DNA of 35,233 nt from Candidatus Kaiserbacteria bacterium CG10_big_fil_rev_8_21_14_0_10_59_10 (GCA_002773285.1 PFBM01000010.1:1-35233), one strand, 5' to 3'. Positions 8,858 to 17,842 are shown, counted from the stretch's first letter. The notes: generated from the sequence alone by a model not told the origin. Made by a program: numbers and translations.

Positions 8858-9994
8858 TTATGTTAGAAAGATGTTTACATAGTTGCGGTATATGTACGAT
8901 CTATCGTAAGTGCCCTTTTCTTCCTGTGACTCAAGAATGCCGAGTTTAATAAATCTATCAATGACTTTCTGAGCGCCAGCTCTGGTAAAGCCAGTCCATT
9001 CCATCACACGCGCTGTATTTACAATCGGCATACCGAACAAATGCGACAATACCAAAACTCCGCTTTTCGATTCTCGCTTGGCGAGCGCTTGTATTTTCAT
9101 CATATCTGTATCGCGCAACGAGCGTATCTTCCGAGAGATTTCTATAGACTCTTGCGCCGTCTCGATCACACCGTCGAGGAAGAAACGCATCCAGCTCTCA
9201 ACGTCCCCGTTGTGGTAGTCGTCCAATTTTTGGTAATAAACTTTCTGGTGCTTTTTGAAGTATGAAGACAAAAACAGCACCGGCCGCTCTAGGAGTTTGC
9301 GGTGGCACAAGAGGAGGGTGATGAGAAGACGTCCCGTTCTGCCGTTACCGTCGAGAAATGGGTGGATGGTTTCAAAATGCGCGTGCATGATTCCGATATG
9401 TACGAGCGGAAGTACCACCTGCTCTGAATGCAGAAACTTTTCAAAATCATCGAGAGAGCGCTTCATGTCGAGAACCGACGGCGGTACGAAATGCGCGTTG
9501 TCTGGGCGCGTGCCACCAATCCAATTTTGACTTTTGCGAAACTCTCCCGGGTCCGAGAAGTGGCTCGATCGCGCCCCCGTCATGAGCTCCGAGTGTATTT
9601 CTCTTATGAGCCGCAATGAAAGCGGCAAACTATCAAGGCGCTTGAGTCCGTAATTTAGGGCCTTTATATAGTAGAGAATATCGTCGGCATCAGTTTCTTT
9701 TGCGGCAACTCCCGACTCCATTTCAAGAGCGTCGATAATAGTAGCTCGTGTTCCCTCGATTTGCGCCGATGAGGTCGCATCCTTTGCAACGAACATACGC
9801 AAGAAAAAATCAACATCGGGAAGCGCATTTTCAGTCGTGGCACCATCAAGTTTACCTACCAAGCGGCCCGCTTCGTCCACTTTAAGAAGGAGCTCTTGGG
9901 GAATATCGAAAAGGCCTTTGGGCGGAAATGGGTGCAGTACGAAGGCGGAAAAACCCTCTTTTTGTTTTATATTTTTGCCTATTTCAACATTCAT
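8858..9994 (-). CDS. Fic family protein with N-terminal inhibitory helix and C-terminal winged-helix-like region
   Basis: HPFLDGNGRTGR is the Fic motif (HxFx(D/E)GNGRxxR). SSAQIEGT matches the class II inhibitory motif (S/T)xxxE(G/N). Confidence 0.93.
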   Translation of the reverse strand: MNVEIGKNIKQKEGFSAFVLHPFPPKGLFDIPQELLLKVDEAGRLVGKLDGATTENALPDVDFFLRMFVAKDATSSAQIEGTRATIIDALEMESGVAAKETDADDILYYIKALNYGLKRLDSLPLSLRLIREIHSELMTGARSSHFSDPGEFRKSQNWIGGTRPDNAHFVPPSVLDMKRSLDDFEKFLHSEQVVLPLVHIGIMHAHFETIHPFLDGNGRTGRLLITLLLCHRKLLERPVLFLSSYFKKHQKVYYQKLDDYHNGDVESWMRFFLDGVIETAQESIEISRKIRSLRDTDMMKIQALAKRESKSGVLVLSHLFGMPIVNTARVMEWTGFTRAGAQKVIDRFIKLGILESQEEKGTYDRSYIYRNYVNIFLT

Positions 9995-10068
9995 AATTTC
10001 TAGTTTACATTGTTGTATAGGATATATACTATCTTATCACTTAGTATATATTAAGTCAAACATGATTA

Positions 10069-11937
10069 CTATACTTCCTGAATTACCACGCTCTCGAACC
10101 CAAAAACATCGACTGCTTTGACGCACACCTTCCGTTTTCCGTTCTTTGGCACCAAAAGCTCGGTTTGATAGACAACATGCAAAGGGTCGCGATCGTTCTC
10201 GGTATTGCCGCGATAATCTTGCCACTTGCTGCGGAAAGTTACGCCATCATAGTCCGGGTCAATGCTCCAGTATTCAATAAGCGCGAGCGGGTCTTTGGCA
10301 ATCACTTCGGAAAGCTTTTCCTTATCCTTATCGTCAAGCGGGATGTTGTCGGGAGAAAGAAGAACATAGGTATCAAGTGCAACTTTTATGCGCTCTTTGC
10401 CATCGCCCGCATCTTCTGTCTCTATGGGCTTGATGGAGAGATACTGCAAGCTAGAGAAGCGCACTTTACCGCTCTCAACGAGTTTCTTGTAGCTCGCCTT
10501 GGTCTTGAGCTTGTCCAAGAGATCGGGCGGGATAACGAGCACTTCGAGTTTTGAATCATCGAGCGACTGAATCGCTTCAGTGATGTCGTAGGTAAAGTTC
10601 CAGCCGAGCACGACGACTTTCTGCCAGCCGCCCATGAATGTGTTGCGAAGCTCCTGCGCGCGCTTCAGTGTCGCAAGGCCGGTCATTTTGTTCGGCGAGT
10701 CCACCAAGACGAGCGTCTTGTTTTCCTTGATATAGCCCAAATTGCGTTGATGCTGTTCGGCATCGGCAAACGGAATGGCGCCGTAGAGTTGTAAGACAAC
10801 CTGCGACAAGTCGCCAACGCGGCGGTACATTTTTGAGCCCGCGAATACTTCTTTTTGATAATCACCGACGGCTTGGTACAAAAATGGCTTCGCGTTTTGA
10901 TCTATGAGCCGCTTGCGCGTGATAAGACAAGCGGGTTTGCCGAGGTCCGACATAATCCACTTACGCCCGAGTTTCTCTGCAACTGCGCCCGTCGTTCCGG
11001 AACCCGCAAAACAATCAAAAACTATGTCTCCTATGTTAGTTGATGCATCTATAATCCGCTCGAGAAGTGCTTCAGGTTTCTGCGTGCCGTAATCAACAAT
11101 CTCCGAATGTATTCTCCCAACTGGGGTAATATCACTCCACCAGTCTTCGGGGATTTTTCCGGCGGCATCCAATGTAAATTCAGACTTGAAAATTCCACTT
11201 GTTTTTCCAGTCTCTAGCTTTTTATACGGGATACGAATTTTGTCTCCATTGAAGATTTGACTGCCTTCCTTTTTTGCATACCAAAAAATTGTGTCGTGTT
11301 TTCGTGGAAAATATCCTTTTGTATTTGACGGCCCAGTGTAGGCCCAAATGATTTCATTTATCAAATTATCCTTTCCGAAAATCTCATCCAGCAAAATCTT
11401 TACATAATGCCCAACATGCCAGTCAATATGCACATAAATTGAACCTTTGTCTGAAAGAAGCTCACGCATCAGTGCGAGTCGGGGATAGAGCATTTTGAGA
11501 TACGAAACTGTACCGTCTTTCCATGTATCGGCGTAGGCAAACTGCTCGATAACAGTTGGTTTCTGTTGCAAATCCGCACCAGGGAGCGTTACCTTCGTAC
11601 GATAGTCGGCCTTTGAGTCAAACGGTGGGTCAATGTAAATCAAATCCACCCTTCCGCGCATGGACGGCAATCCCGTCTCCGGATCACCCGCAAGAAGCGC
11701 TTGTATCGCAAAAAGATTGTCGCCGTAGATGAGGCGGTTCATCCACTCTTTCTCATTAACCTCCGGAATCCTCCCCTCAAACATGCCGCTTTGAGCGACA
11801 TCTTTAGCAGGGAGCACCAGCTCATTCGTCTGGAGACCGAGCTTGTTCGCGCCCGAAAGCCGCTCAAGTATTTCCTCTACCTCCTTCCGCCCCTCGGCAA
11901 CAATCTTCGGTAATTCTTCAATAAGTGATTTTTTCAT
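10069..11937 (-). CDS. type III DNA-methyltransferase Mod subunit (adenine-specific)
   Basis: VDLIYIDPPFDSKADY (DPPY/F motif IV) and IVFDCFAGSGTTGAVAEKLGR (FxGxG motif I). Start chosen at MKKSLIEELPK; other in-frame starts lie up to 12018. Confidence 0.92.
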   Translation of the reverse strand: MKKSLIEELPKIVAEGRKEVEEILERLSGANKLGLQTNELVLPAKDVAQSGMFEGRIPEVNEKEWMNRLIYGDNLFAIQALLAGDPETGLPSMRGRVDLIYIDPPFDSKADYRTKVTLPGADLQQKPTVIEQFAYADTWKDGTVSYLKMLYPRLALMRELLSDKGSIYVHIDWHVGHYVKILLDEIFGKDNLINEIIWAYTGPSNTKGYFPRKHDTIFWYAKKEGSQIFNGDKIRIPYKKLETGKTSGIFKSEFTLDAAGKIPEDWWSDITPVGRIHSEIVDYGTQKPEALLERIIDASTNIGDIVFDCFAGSGTTGAVAEKLGRKWIMSDLGKPACLITRKRLIDQNAKPFLYQAVGDYQKEVFAGSKMYRRVGDLSQVVLQLYGAIPFADAEQHQRNLGYIKENKTLVLVDSPNKMTGLATLKRAQELRNTFMGGWQKVVVLGWNFTYDITEAIQSLDDSKLEVLVIPPDLLDKLKTKASYKKLVESGKVRFSSLQYLSIKPIETEDAGDGKERIKVALDTYVLLSPDNIPLDDKDKEKLSEVIAKDPLALIEYWSIDPDYDGVTFRSKWQDYRGNTENDRDPLHVVYQTELLVPKNGKRKVCVKAVDVFGFESVVIQEV

Positions 11938-12106
11938 GGATTTACTCTTCATTTTACCCCAGTTATAAGTGATACAAAAAAAATTGACCCGACCGAGCCC
12001 CGTTTTCCGCTCCTCCATTCTTTTCTTTTTTGGCGGGGGGATTCTTTTTCAAAATTGCATGGGCGGAAACGGCGAGGGCGAGAAAGCGCGGGGGGCTTTC
12101 GCAAGT

Positions 12107-12180
12107 TGGCTGGCGGGCTTGGATTCGAACCAAGGTGACGACTTCCAGAGAGTCGCATCCTACCGCTAGATGACCCGCCA
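12107..12180 (-). tRNA. tRNA-Gln(CTG), CCA encoded
   Basis: TGGCGGG...CCCGCCA acceptor, TTCGAAT T-loop, CGACT-CTCTGGA-AGTCG anticodon arm, then G+CCA. Confidence 0.9.
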
Positions 12181-12261
12181 ATCCTTGCAAGGATAGCCGA
12201 AAAGATGCTCTCGTTCAAGGCAATGATTGGCTAAATTTTGATAAATCTATATCCTGTGCCG

Positions 12262-13407
12262 ATGACTTCGTTCGGATTCAAGATACTCAAACGCTCCAAA
12301 AAGAGCCGTGCGCGTCTCGGTGTCATATCCACGCCGCACGGCGAGATAGAGACGCCCGCCTTCGTACCTGTCGCGACGAACGCGACGGTGCGCATGCTGG
12401 ACAGCACGGAAATAGCCGCGCTCGGCTCGCAAGTCCTCATATGCAACACCTACCACCTCCACCTCGCGCCCGGCGGGAAGCTCATCAAAAAGGCCGGCGG
12501 CCTGCATGCGTTCATGCACTGGAACAAGCCGCTCATGACGGACTCCGGCGGCTTTCAGGTGTACAGCTTGGGCTTCGGAACGGACCACGGCATCGGCAAG
12601 GTGCTCAAAACGCCGACGGGCAAAACCATCGAGCGCGACGCGCAGCCCGTGAACGTCCGCATTACCGACGAGGGCGTTCATTTCCGCTCTCCCATCGATG
12701 GCACGGCGCTATTCCTCGGGCCGAAGGAATCCATCCGCATACAGGAAGCGCTCGGCGCGGACATCATCTTCGCCTTCGACGAGTGCCCCTCGCCTGTCGC
12801 GACGAAAGCGTATATGCGCGAATCGCTCGAGAAGACCCACCGCTGGGCGAAGCAGTGCCTCGAAGCCCGCCGCTCGAAGCTCTCGGCCCTATACGGCATC
12901 GTCCAGGGCGGCAAGCACCGCGACCTGCGCGAGGAGAGCGCTCGGCTCATCGGCGCCTTGCCGTTCGAGGGATTCGCCGTCGGGGGCGAGTATGGATACG
13001 ACAAGCCGACAATGGGAAAGCTGATGGGATGGGTTTCCGATATCTTGCCCGAGGAGAAGCCGCGCCACGCGCTCGGCATCGGCCACCCGGAGGACTTCGC
13101 CGCGCTCGCAAAAAGCGGCATGGACACCTTCGACTGCATCGCCCCCACGCACTACGCGCGGCGCGGCGTCGCCTTCACCTCGCGCGGCCGGCTCGATATG
13201 CGCGCCAAACGCCATCTCACCGAACACAAAGCGCTCGACCAAACATGCGCGTGCGATGTCTGCGGCACGTACTCGCGCTCGTATATTTCGCACCTCGTCC
13301 GAAAGAACGAGCTCACCGGCCTGAAGCTTCTCACCATGCACAATCTCCACTATTTCAACGCACTTGCCGCCCATCTCCGAGCAAAAATAAAAAACGGCCA
13401 ACTATAA
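12262..13407 (+). CDS. tgt: queuine/archaeosine-type tRNA-ribosyltransferase (TGT)
   Basis: MTDSGGFQVYSLG, SPIDGTALFLGPKESIRIQEALGADIIFAFDEC, ALGIGHPED and zinc-binding CACDVCGTYSRSYISHL. Confidence 0.96.
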   Translation: MTSFGFKILKRSKKSRARLGVISTPHGEIETPAFVPVATNATVRMLDSTEIAALGSQVLICNTYHLHLAPGGKLIKKAGGLHAFMHWNKPLMTDSGGFQVYSLGFGTDHGIGKVLKTPTGKTIERDAQPVNVRITDEGVHFRSPIDGTALFLGPKESIRIQEALGADIIFAFDECPSPVATKAYMRESLEKTHRWAKQCLEARRSKLSALYGIVQGGKHRDLREESARLIGALPFEGFAVGGEYGYDKPTMGKLMGWVSDILPEEKPRHALGIGHPEDFAALAKSGMDTFDCIAPTHYARRGVAFTSRGRLDMRAKRHLTEHKALDQTCACDVCGTYSRSYISHLVRKNELTGLKLLTMHNLHYFNALAAHLRAKIKNGQL

Positions 13408-13436
13408 TCTCTCCCACTCCCCCCCCACGCACTATG

Positions 13437-13472
13437 CACTATTTGCTTATTCGCGCGAATAAGCAAATAGTG
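13437..13472. repeat. 36-bp perfect palindrome CACTATTTGCTTATTCGC|GCGAATAAGCAAATAGTG (copy 1)
   Basis: Base-by-base symmetry; shares its core with copies at 14717 and 15194. Confidence 0.9.
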
Positions 13473-13503
13473 GGACGGTATGAATTGCCATTGATCAAGC
13501 CGA

Positions 13504-13657
13504 GTGTTGAAACGGAGTGTTAAACGAATGTTGAAACCGCGTATTGAGACCGCGTATTGAGACCGAGTGTTGAAGCCGCGTGTTGAGACCGAGTGTTGAA
13601 GCCGAGTGTTGAAGCCGAGTGTTGAAGCCGCGTGTTGAGACCGAGTGTTGAAGCCGA
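13504..13657. repeat. 13-bp tandem repeat array, about 12 units (consensus GTGTTGAAGCCGA)
   Basis: Successive gtgttgaagccga / gtgttgaagccgc / gtgttgagaccga / gtattgagaccgc units; one shortened 11-bp unit near the 5' end. Confidence 0.92.
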
Positions 13658-13685
13658 AAATTGAATTCCCTTCCGAGCACAACAT

Positions 13686-14648
13686 TCATTGTGCTAGCGG
13701 GCACGTGCGCCTGTCCCTCTCCAGCCATACCGGTATTTCCTCAATGTGCTCTACACCGGCGGGAGAAAATGTGACGCGCACAAGCAAGCCGGTGCGCACC
13801 GCGTCCTCCCAGTACTGGTCAAAAATGAAATTGCCGAGGGAGTAGTAGATATGGGCGCCCTTGTAGATCTCGTCCTCCTGAATGACGTGCGGATGCGAGC
13901 CGATGACGAGCTGCGCCCCTGCATCGACAAAATCCCGCGCCAGCTCTTTTTGCCGCTCGGTCGCCGGCACATACTCCTCGCCCCAATGCGCGTATGCAAC
14001 GACGACGCGCCCTGCCGCCGCCTCGGCCGCTATCTGCGCAAGCGTCTCCTCCCTGCTCGGCCCATACCAGTCATTCCAGCCGACAAAAGACAGCGGAACG
14101 CCGCCGATATCTTCTCGCGCGATATAGTGCGTTTTGTTCTCCGGGTCGCCAAAAAAGGCGACGCTAGCGGCCTCAAGCCAGTGCCTCGTCTCCGCGAGGC
14201 CCTCGCCGCCCATGTCGAACGTATGGTTGTTGCCTATATGCACCAGGCGGACGTTGTGCCGCGCCAAAAGCTCGCCGGTCGTCGTCGGGAACGTGAATGT
14301 GTAGTTCTCGGGCGTATCGATAATGCTTCCGGCCGACATGGAAGGGCGCGACGTTATCGGGCCCTCCAGGTTCCCGACGACGATATCGGCCTCGCGCAAT
14401 ACATCGGCAATGCATGAAAATATATAGTCCTCCCGGTGCCGCTGTGCGGCTATACGGATAGCGCGGTCGAACATCATATCGCCCGCAAATAGCACCACCG
14501 CCTCGGGCGGCTTCTCGCCGGGGAGAAACCGCGCCGCGTATGTAAGCGCACGCGAGGACGCCCCCTGCACAAACAACGCCGCAGCAATAGAGCCCGCGAT
14601 AGCGAAGCAAGCGACGGCCAAAACTCCAAGTAAAACAGCACGCCTCAT
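13686..14648 (-). CDS. CapA family protein (poly-gamma-glutamate synthesis-type metallophosphatase)
   Basis: VVLFAGDMMFDR, VVGNLEGPIT, HIGNNHTFDMGG, VVAYAHWGEEY and GSHPHVIQ; N-terminal signal/TM segment. Confidence 0.9.
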   Translation of the reverse strand: MRRAVLLGVLAVACFAIAGSIAAALFVQGASSRALTYAARFLPGEKPPEAVVLFAGDMMFDRAIRIAAQRHREDYIFSCIADVLREADIVVGNLEGPITSRPSMSAGSIIDTPENYTFTFPTTTGELLARHNVRLVHIGNNHTFDMGGEGLAETRHWLEAASVAFFGDPENKTHYIAREDIGGVPLSFVGWNDWYGPSREETLAQIAAEAAAGRVVVAYAHWGEEYVPATERQKELARDFVDAGAQLVIGSHPHVIQEDEIYKGAHIYYSLGNFIFDQYWEDAVRTGLLVRVTFSPAGVEHIEEIPVWLERDRRTCPLAQ

Positions 14649-14716
14649 CGGTTAACTGTGCGCCTTTTCCGCGCCGCGCGCAACAGCGGCAAGGCGCCGC
14701 CACTATCCACATCCGT

Positions 14717-14744
14717 ATGTGCTTATTCGCGCGAATTAGCACAT
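14717..14744. repeat. 28-bp near-perfect palindrome ATGTGCTTATTCGC|GCGAATTAGCACAT (copy 2)
   Basis: One internal mismatch; same core as copies 1 and 3. The outer bases differ but still pair. Confidence 0.85.
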
Positions 14745-14763
14745 GGAGTGCTAGAGTTGAAAT

Positions 14764-15030
14764 ATGAAGGAGTCCGAGGCGGAGCGGATGTTGAAGCCGC
14801 TCGCCAATCGTCGCCGCCTTGCCATCCTCTCCCTACTCGCGAAACGCGGCGAGCTGCGCGTTGGCGACGTCGCGGAGAAAATACGCCTGTCCTTCACCTC
14901 GACGTCTCGCCATCTGCGGATACTCGAATCGGCGGGATTTCTGGAAAAGGAGCAGCACAGTCTGGAAATGCACTACCGCATTCGCCCCGACGCCCCGCGC
15001 ATCCTGCGCAGTGTGCTCGCCCTGCTGTAG
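14764..15030 (+). CDS. ArsR-family HTH transcriptional regulator
   Basis: MLKPLANRRRLAILSLLAKRGELRVGDVAEKIRLSFTSTSRHLRILESAGFLEKEQ is a typical ArsR winged helix. Confidence 0.9.
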   Translation: MKESEAERMLKPLANRRRLAILSLLAKRGELRVGDVAEKIRLSFTSTSRHLRILESAGFLEKEQHSLEMHYRIRPDAPRILRSVLALL

Positions 15031-15193
15031 CCAGCGCGCGGGATTCACTGCAGCCGGCATCCCACCGGCGCATGCTCCCGTTGGCGCCCTCTCCTCTCTC
15101 CCGCGCTCGCGCATGTATCCTCGCTGCCGCGCCTGTGGCAGCTCTCCCTACCCCGCGTGCCCGCGTGCGCCGCGCTCGCACGCTCCCGCTCCT

Positions 15194-15221
15194 ATTTGCT
15201 TATTCGCGCGAATAAGCAAAT
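15194..15221. repeat. 28-bp perfect palindrome ATTTGCTTATTCGC|GCGAATAAGCAAAT (copy 3)
   Basis: Base-by-base symmetry; identical core to copy 1. Confidence 0.9.
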
Positions 15222-15271
15222 GAGGGATTGCGCGAATGTGCAGATAGATCGGACGTGCGGGTCACGAGTAC

Positions 15272-15784
15272 TTATCCATCCTCCCGCAAATCGTGCTTTA
15301 GAAATTCGCCAACCCGCCGCTCGTGCCATGCCCGGAAGAAGCGGCGCGTCGTATCGACCATAACAGGCACTTCGAGATAGTCGATACCGATGGCGACCCA
15401 CGCGAGCCACGCCGGCAGAATAGTCTCGCCCGGCGCGCTGAAAACCGTGACTATGAACTCGTCGGTTATCCAAAAGATATGGAGCCACTGGGAGTTAAGG
15501 AACGCGAGATACATAAAGCTCTTCCAGTCCCACCCTTTGCGCAGCTCGTTTATGTAAATAAGCGAAACGGAAAGAAGCGCCGGTATTTCGGTATAATCCA
15601 CCACTACGATTATGCTGAGCCATATGCCGGCAAATTCGAAAAGCGGATAACCGAACATGCGCTCCCACGCCACCTCCCCCGTAAGCCACACGAGGTGGAT
15701 TATTTGCAGGAGGAAAAGGCCGAGCGCCACCGAAACGTTCAGCGCATACGTCCGCTCATACCAGCCCCAAAACGCACTCCACAT
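15272..15784 (-). CDS. integral membrane protein of unknown function
   Basis: MWSAFWGWYERTYALNVSVALGLFLLQIIHLVWL... with several hydrophobic segments. Internal ATG preferred; the ORF-track extension to 16048 is antisense to the next gene. Confidence 0.7.
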   Translation of the reverse strand: MWSAFWGWYERTYALNVSVALGLFLLQIIHLVWLTGEVAWERMFGYPLFEFAGIWLSIIVVVDYTEIPALLSVSLIYINELRKGWDWKSFMYLAFLNSQWLHIFWITDEFIVTVFSAPGETILPAWLAWVAIGIDYLEVPVMVDTTRRFFRAWHERRVGEFLKHDLREDG

Positions 15785-15847
15785 AGCTACAGTATATACG
15801 CCGCGGCTGTATTTCGCGTATGGGGGTGTTTGCAATACAATGGCGAA

Positions 15848-16735
15848 ATGGCTATTGATTCGTTGTCGCCGAATGGAAAGCGCCAAATAGAGAAACTTGA
15901 GACCGCCATCGAAGCGCACCTGTCCAAGCTTCCCCAAGATCTGCGCGAACCGTGGGAAAAAGAGTTTGCCGATACCCCCGACGCCAAGCTCCCGCGACTT
16001 GAGAGCAGATTGCGCTCGTTCCTGCAAGAGAGGAGCTCGGTAAAGCACGAGATACCGCCCCTATTCCCCGATGCCGAGCACCTCATCGCCGACCCCTCGC
16101 ATATCGATAAAACCCTGCGCATCGTCCGCCAAGCGGAACGCGACCCCGCGCTGTTCGTCGGCGAGGGGCGCGTCGCGCGTGTGTACAAAAGCCCGCTGAA
16201 CGCAACTATCTGCTACAAGGTCGTGCACAACGTTTCCGCATACGAGCAGTGGAACTCCGTCGACAAGGAGGGAAGGTATCTCGAGAAACTCGAGAACGTC
16301 TCGGTGCGCGGCGTGCGGACGCCGCACATAAGCGGGATAATTGATCGTCCGGACATCAAGGTGATAATTATGGAGTATCTCGATGCGAAGAGCATCGAGA
16401 AGGCGCTCGCGGACGATGACCAAATTCTTCGGGACATAGATGCTACGAAATTCTTCGGCCGATTGCGGGAGTACATCGCCGAGATGCACGACAAACACCA
16501 TATCTATCATCGTGACCTGCACGAAGGCAATATCCTCATCGGCAAGGACGGAACGCCGTACGTCATCGACTTCGGCTGTGCGGCTATCTCGATAGATCCC
16601 GAGGCCGCCTATGAGGGGTACGACAAGTTCGGACACAAAACACACTACTTCATTTCAGATGAGCAGCGTTTGGCCTCGGTAGAAAAGAAGGTCAATGAGC
16701 GCCGGCATTCGACTGCAGCGACGCAGTTGCTATAG
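15848..16735 (+). CDS. protein kinase-like protein (Ser/Thr kinase fold) with charged N-terminal region
   Basis: IYHRDLHEGNILIGKDGTPYVIDFGCA carries the catalytic-loop and DFG motifs; VGEGRVARVYKSPLNATICYKVV resembles the G-loop/VAIK region. Confidence 0.8.
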   Translation: MAIDSLSPNGKRQIEKLETAIEAHLSKLPQDLREPWEKEFADTPDAKLPRLESRLRSFLQERSSVKHEIPPLFPDAEHLIADPSHIDKTLRIVRQAERDPALFVGEGRVARVYKSPLNATICYKVVHNVSAYEQWNSVDKEGRYLEKLENVSVRGVRTPHISGIIDRPDIKVIIMEYLDAKSIEKALADDDQILRDIDATKFFGRLREYIAEMHDKHHIYHRDLHEGNILIGKDGTPYVIDFGCAAISIDPEAAYEGYDKFGHKTHYFISDEQRLASVEKKVNERRHSTAATQLL

Positions 16736-16776
16736 CCGAGCGGAGCAGTTATAATCCCGCGCCGGAGGTAAGGACG

Positions 16777-17004
16777 ATGTTTAGGATCAGCAGCGGCCTC
16801 TACAAGGCAGCACTCGCAGCCGTAAACAAGCTGCCCGCCGAAAAAACTCTAAATGGCGAGATAGAAATCGCCTTCGAGCATGGCGGCTCTCGATACCTCC
16901 TCGTTTCCCACTCGAGGCCCGTTGAGGGCATTGAGTATGGGAGGTTCAAACTTGGCCAGCGGGAGCTTCGATTGCTCCTTATGCCCAACGGTGAGCGAAC
17001 ATAG
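16777..17004 (+). CDS. hypothetical protein (75 aa)
   Basis: ORF MFRISSGLYKAALAAVNKLPAEKT..., preceded by ggaggtaagg (RBS-like). Confidence 0.5.
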   Translation: MFRISSGLYKAALAAVNKLPAEKTLNGEIEIAFEHGGSRYLLVSHSRPVEGIEYGRFKLGQRELRLLLMPNGERT

Positions 17005-17407
17005 GCGGCGTGCCTGGCACTAGGCCAGGCGCGCCGCAGCTTTTTATTGCCTCGGCGATATTCCCGCAAGAGAATGCGGCCCGCTCGACGTCGAACGGAC
17101 CGCATGCCGCCCCGATCGCCACGCCTTCTTTCTTTGCGTCACGCACCATTCGCACCTGCTCCGCCACGGAGCAATTGCGGTGTATCACGCCCAGTGCGCC
17201 AAGCTTGCCCAATGCGGCCGCCATTCGCGCTCCTGTCACCGTATCCATGGCGGCACTGACAAACGGCACCCGAAGAGGAATGCCGGCGACAGTTGTTTTC
17301 AGGGAGGCCTCCGCGGATTCGATTGAACTCGCGGCGGGGCGGAGGAGCACATCGTCGAAGGTGAACCCTTCGCTGTGGATCTTCCGTACCATGGTCAAGT
17401 ATACCAT
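16979..17407 (-). pseudogene. guaB: truncated IMP dehydrogenase (N-terminal fragment)
   Basis: GFTFDDVLLRPAASSIESAEASLKTTVAGIPLRVPFVSAAMDTVTGARMAAALGKLGALGVIHRNCSVAEQVRMVRDAKKE is the IMPDH N-terminus. The ORF ends after about 142 aa with no catalytic Cys loop or C-terminal barrel. Confidence 0.7.
17007..17048 (+). terminator. intrinsic terminator
   Basis: GGCGTGCCTGGC-loop-GCCAGGCGCGCC stem followed by GCAGCTTTTTATT. Confidence 0.6.
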
Positions 17408-17428
17408 GCACCTGAAACGCGCACGCAG

Positions 17429-17456
17429 TAAAAAGGCGCGCCTCCTCGGCGCGCCC
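17429..17456 (-). terminator. terminator-like hairpin GGCGCGCC-TCCTC-GGCGCGCC with T run on the minus strand
   Basis: Minus strand reads GGCGCGCCGAGGAGGCGCGCCTTTTTAC just downstream of the 17468-17728 ORF. Confidence 0.5.
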
Positions 17457-17467
17457 TTGTTTGCTCT

Positions 17468-17728
17468 TCACATGCCTGCGTACATCGTTAGCGACTCATC
17501 TGCCGCAAGCATCAGGTCCTGCGGAGGTATGCGGCGCAAATACTCCGCAGGGAGCGCGGGTACGCCGAAGGCCTTACAGACGCGCTCTGCGTCACGGTTT
17601 GTAAAGGAGTCGCCCTCCCATATCCGGCTTCCGGTCTCCCGAACCGACTTCTCCCACTCCCGGCCGTTCCATTCGGCGCAGCACTCGCCCCATTTCTCAC
17701 ACCAGAGAACGCGACCTTTCTCGCTCAT
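17468..17728 (-). CDS. hypothetical protein (86 aa)
   Basis: Compact W/C/E-rich ORF MSEKGRVLWCEKWGECCAEWNGREWEKSVRETG..., followed by a terminator-like hairpin. Confidence 0.55.
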   Translation of the reverse strand: MSEKGRVLWCEKWGECCAEWNGREWEKSVRETGSRIWEGDSFTNRDAERVCKAFGVPALPAEYLRRIPPQDLMLAADESLTMYAGM

Positions 17729-17842
17729 CTTTATGTACCCCTTTTACGGTTGTTCTCCAAAAAGCATTTTCTTCACTGTGCGCCCGAGAAGGAGCGCCTA
17801 TTGCAGAGTTTCCTCCCCTTTGCGCTCGCGGTCAAGCGTGCG

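Noticed and set aside
12441-13523. 360-aa plus-strand ORF rich in Arg/His/Ala
   Set aside because: Frame-shifted shadow of tgt with extreme Arg content.
13504-13657. CRISPR array
   Set aside because: Units are 13 bp and directly adjacent with no unique spacers; no cas genes nearby.
13350-13728. ORFs with repetitive translations (GFNTRSQHAASTLGFNTR...)
   Set aside because: Generated by the 13-bp tandem array in every frame; no RBS or recognisable domain.
15785-16048. N-terminal extension of the membrane protein ORF (MLYRAPLLQERAQ...)
   Set aside because: Entirely antisense to the kinase-like gene; the internal ATG at 15784 gives a sensible membrane protein.
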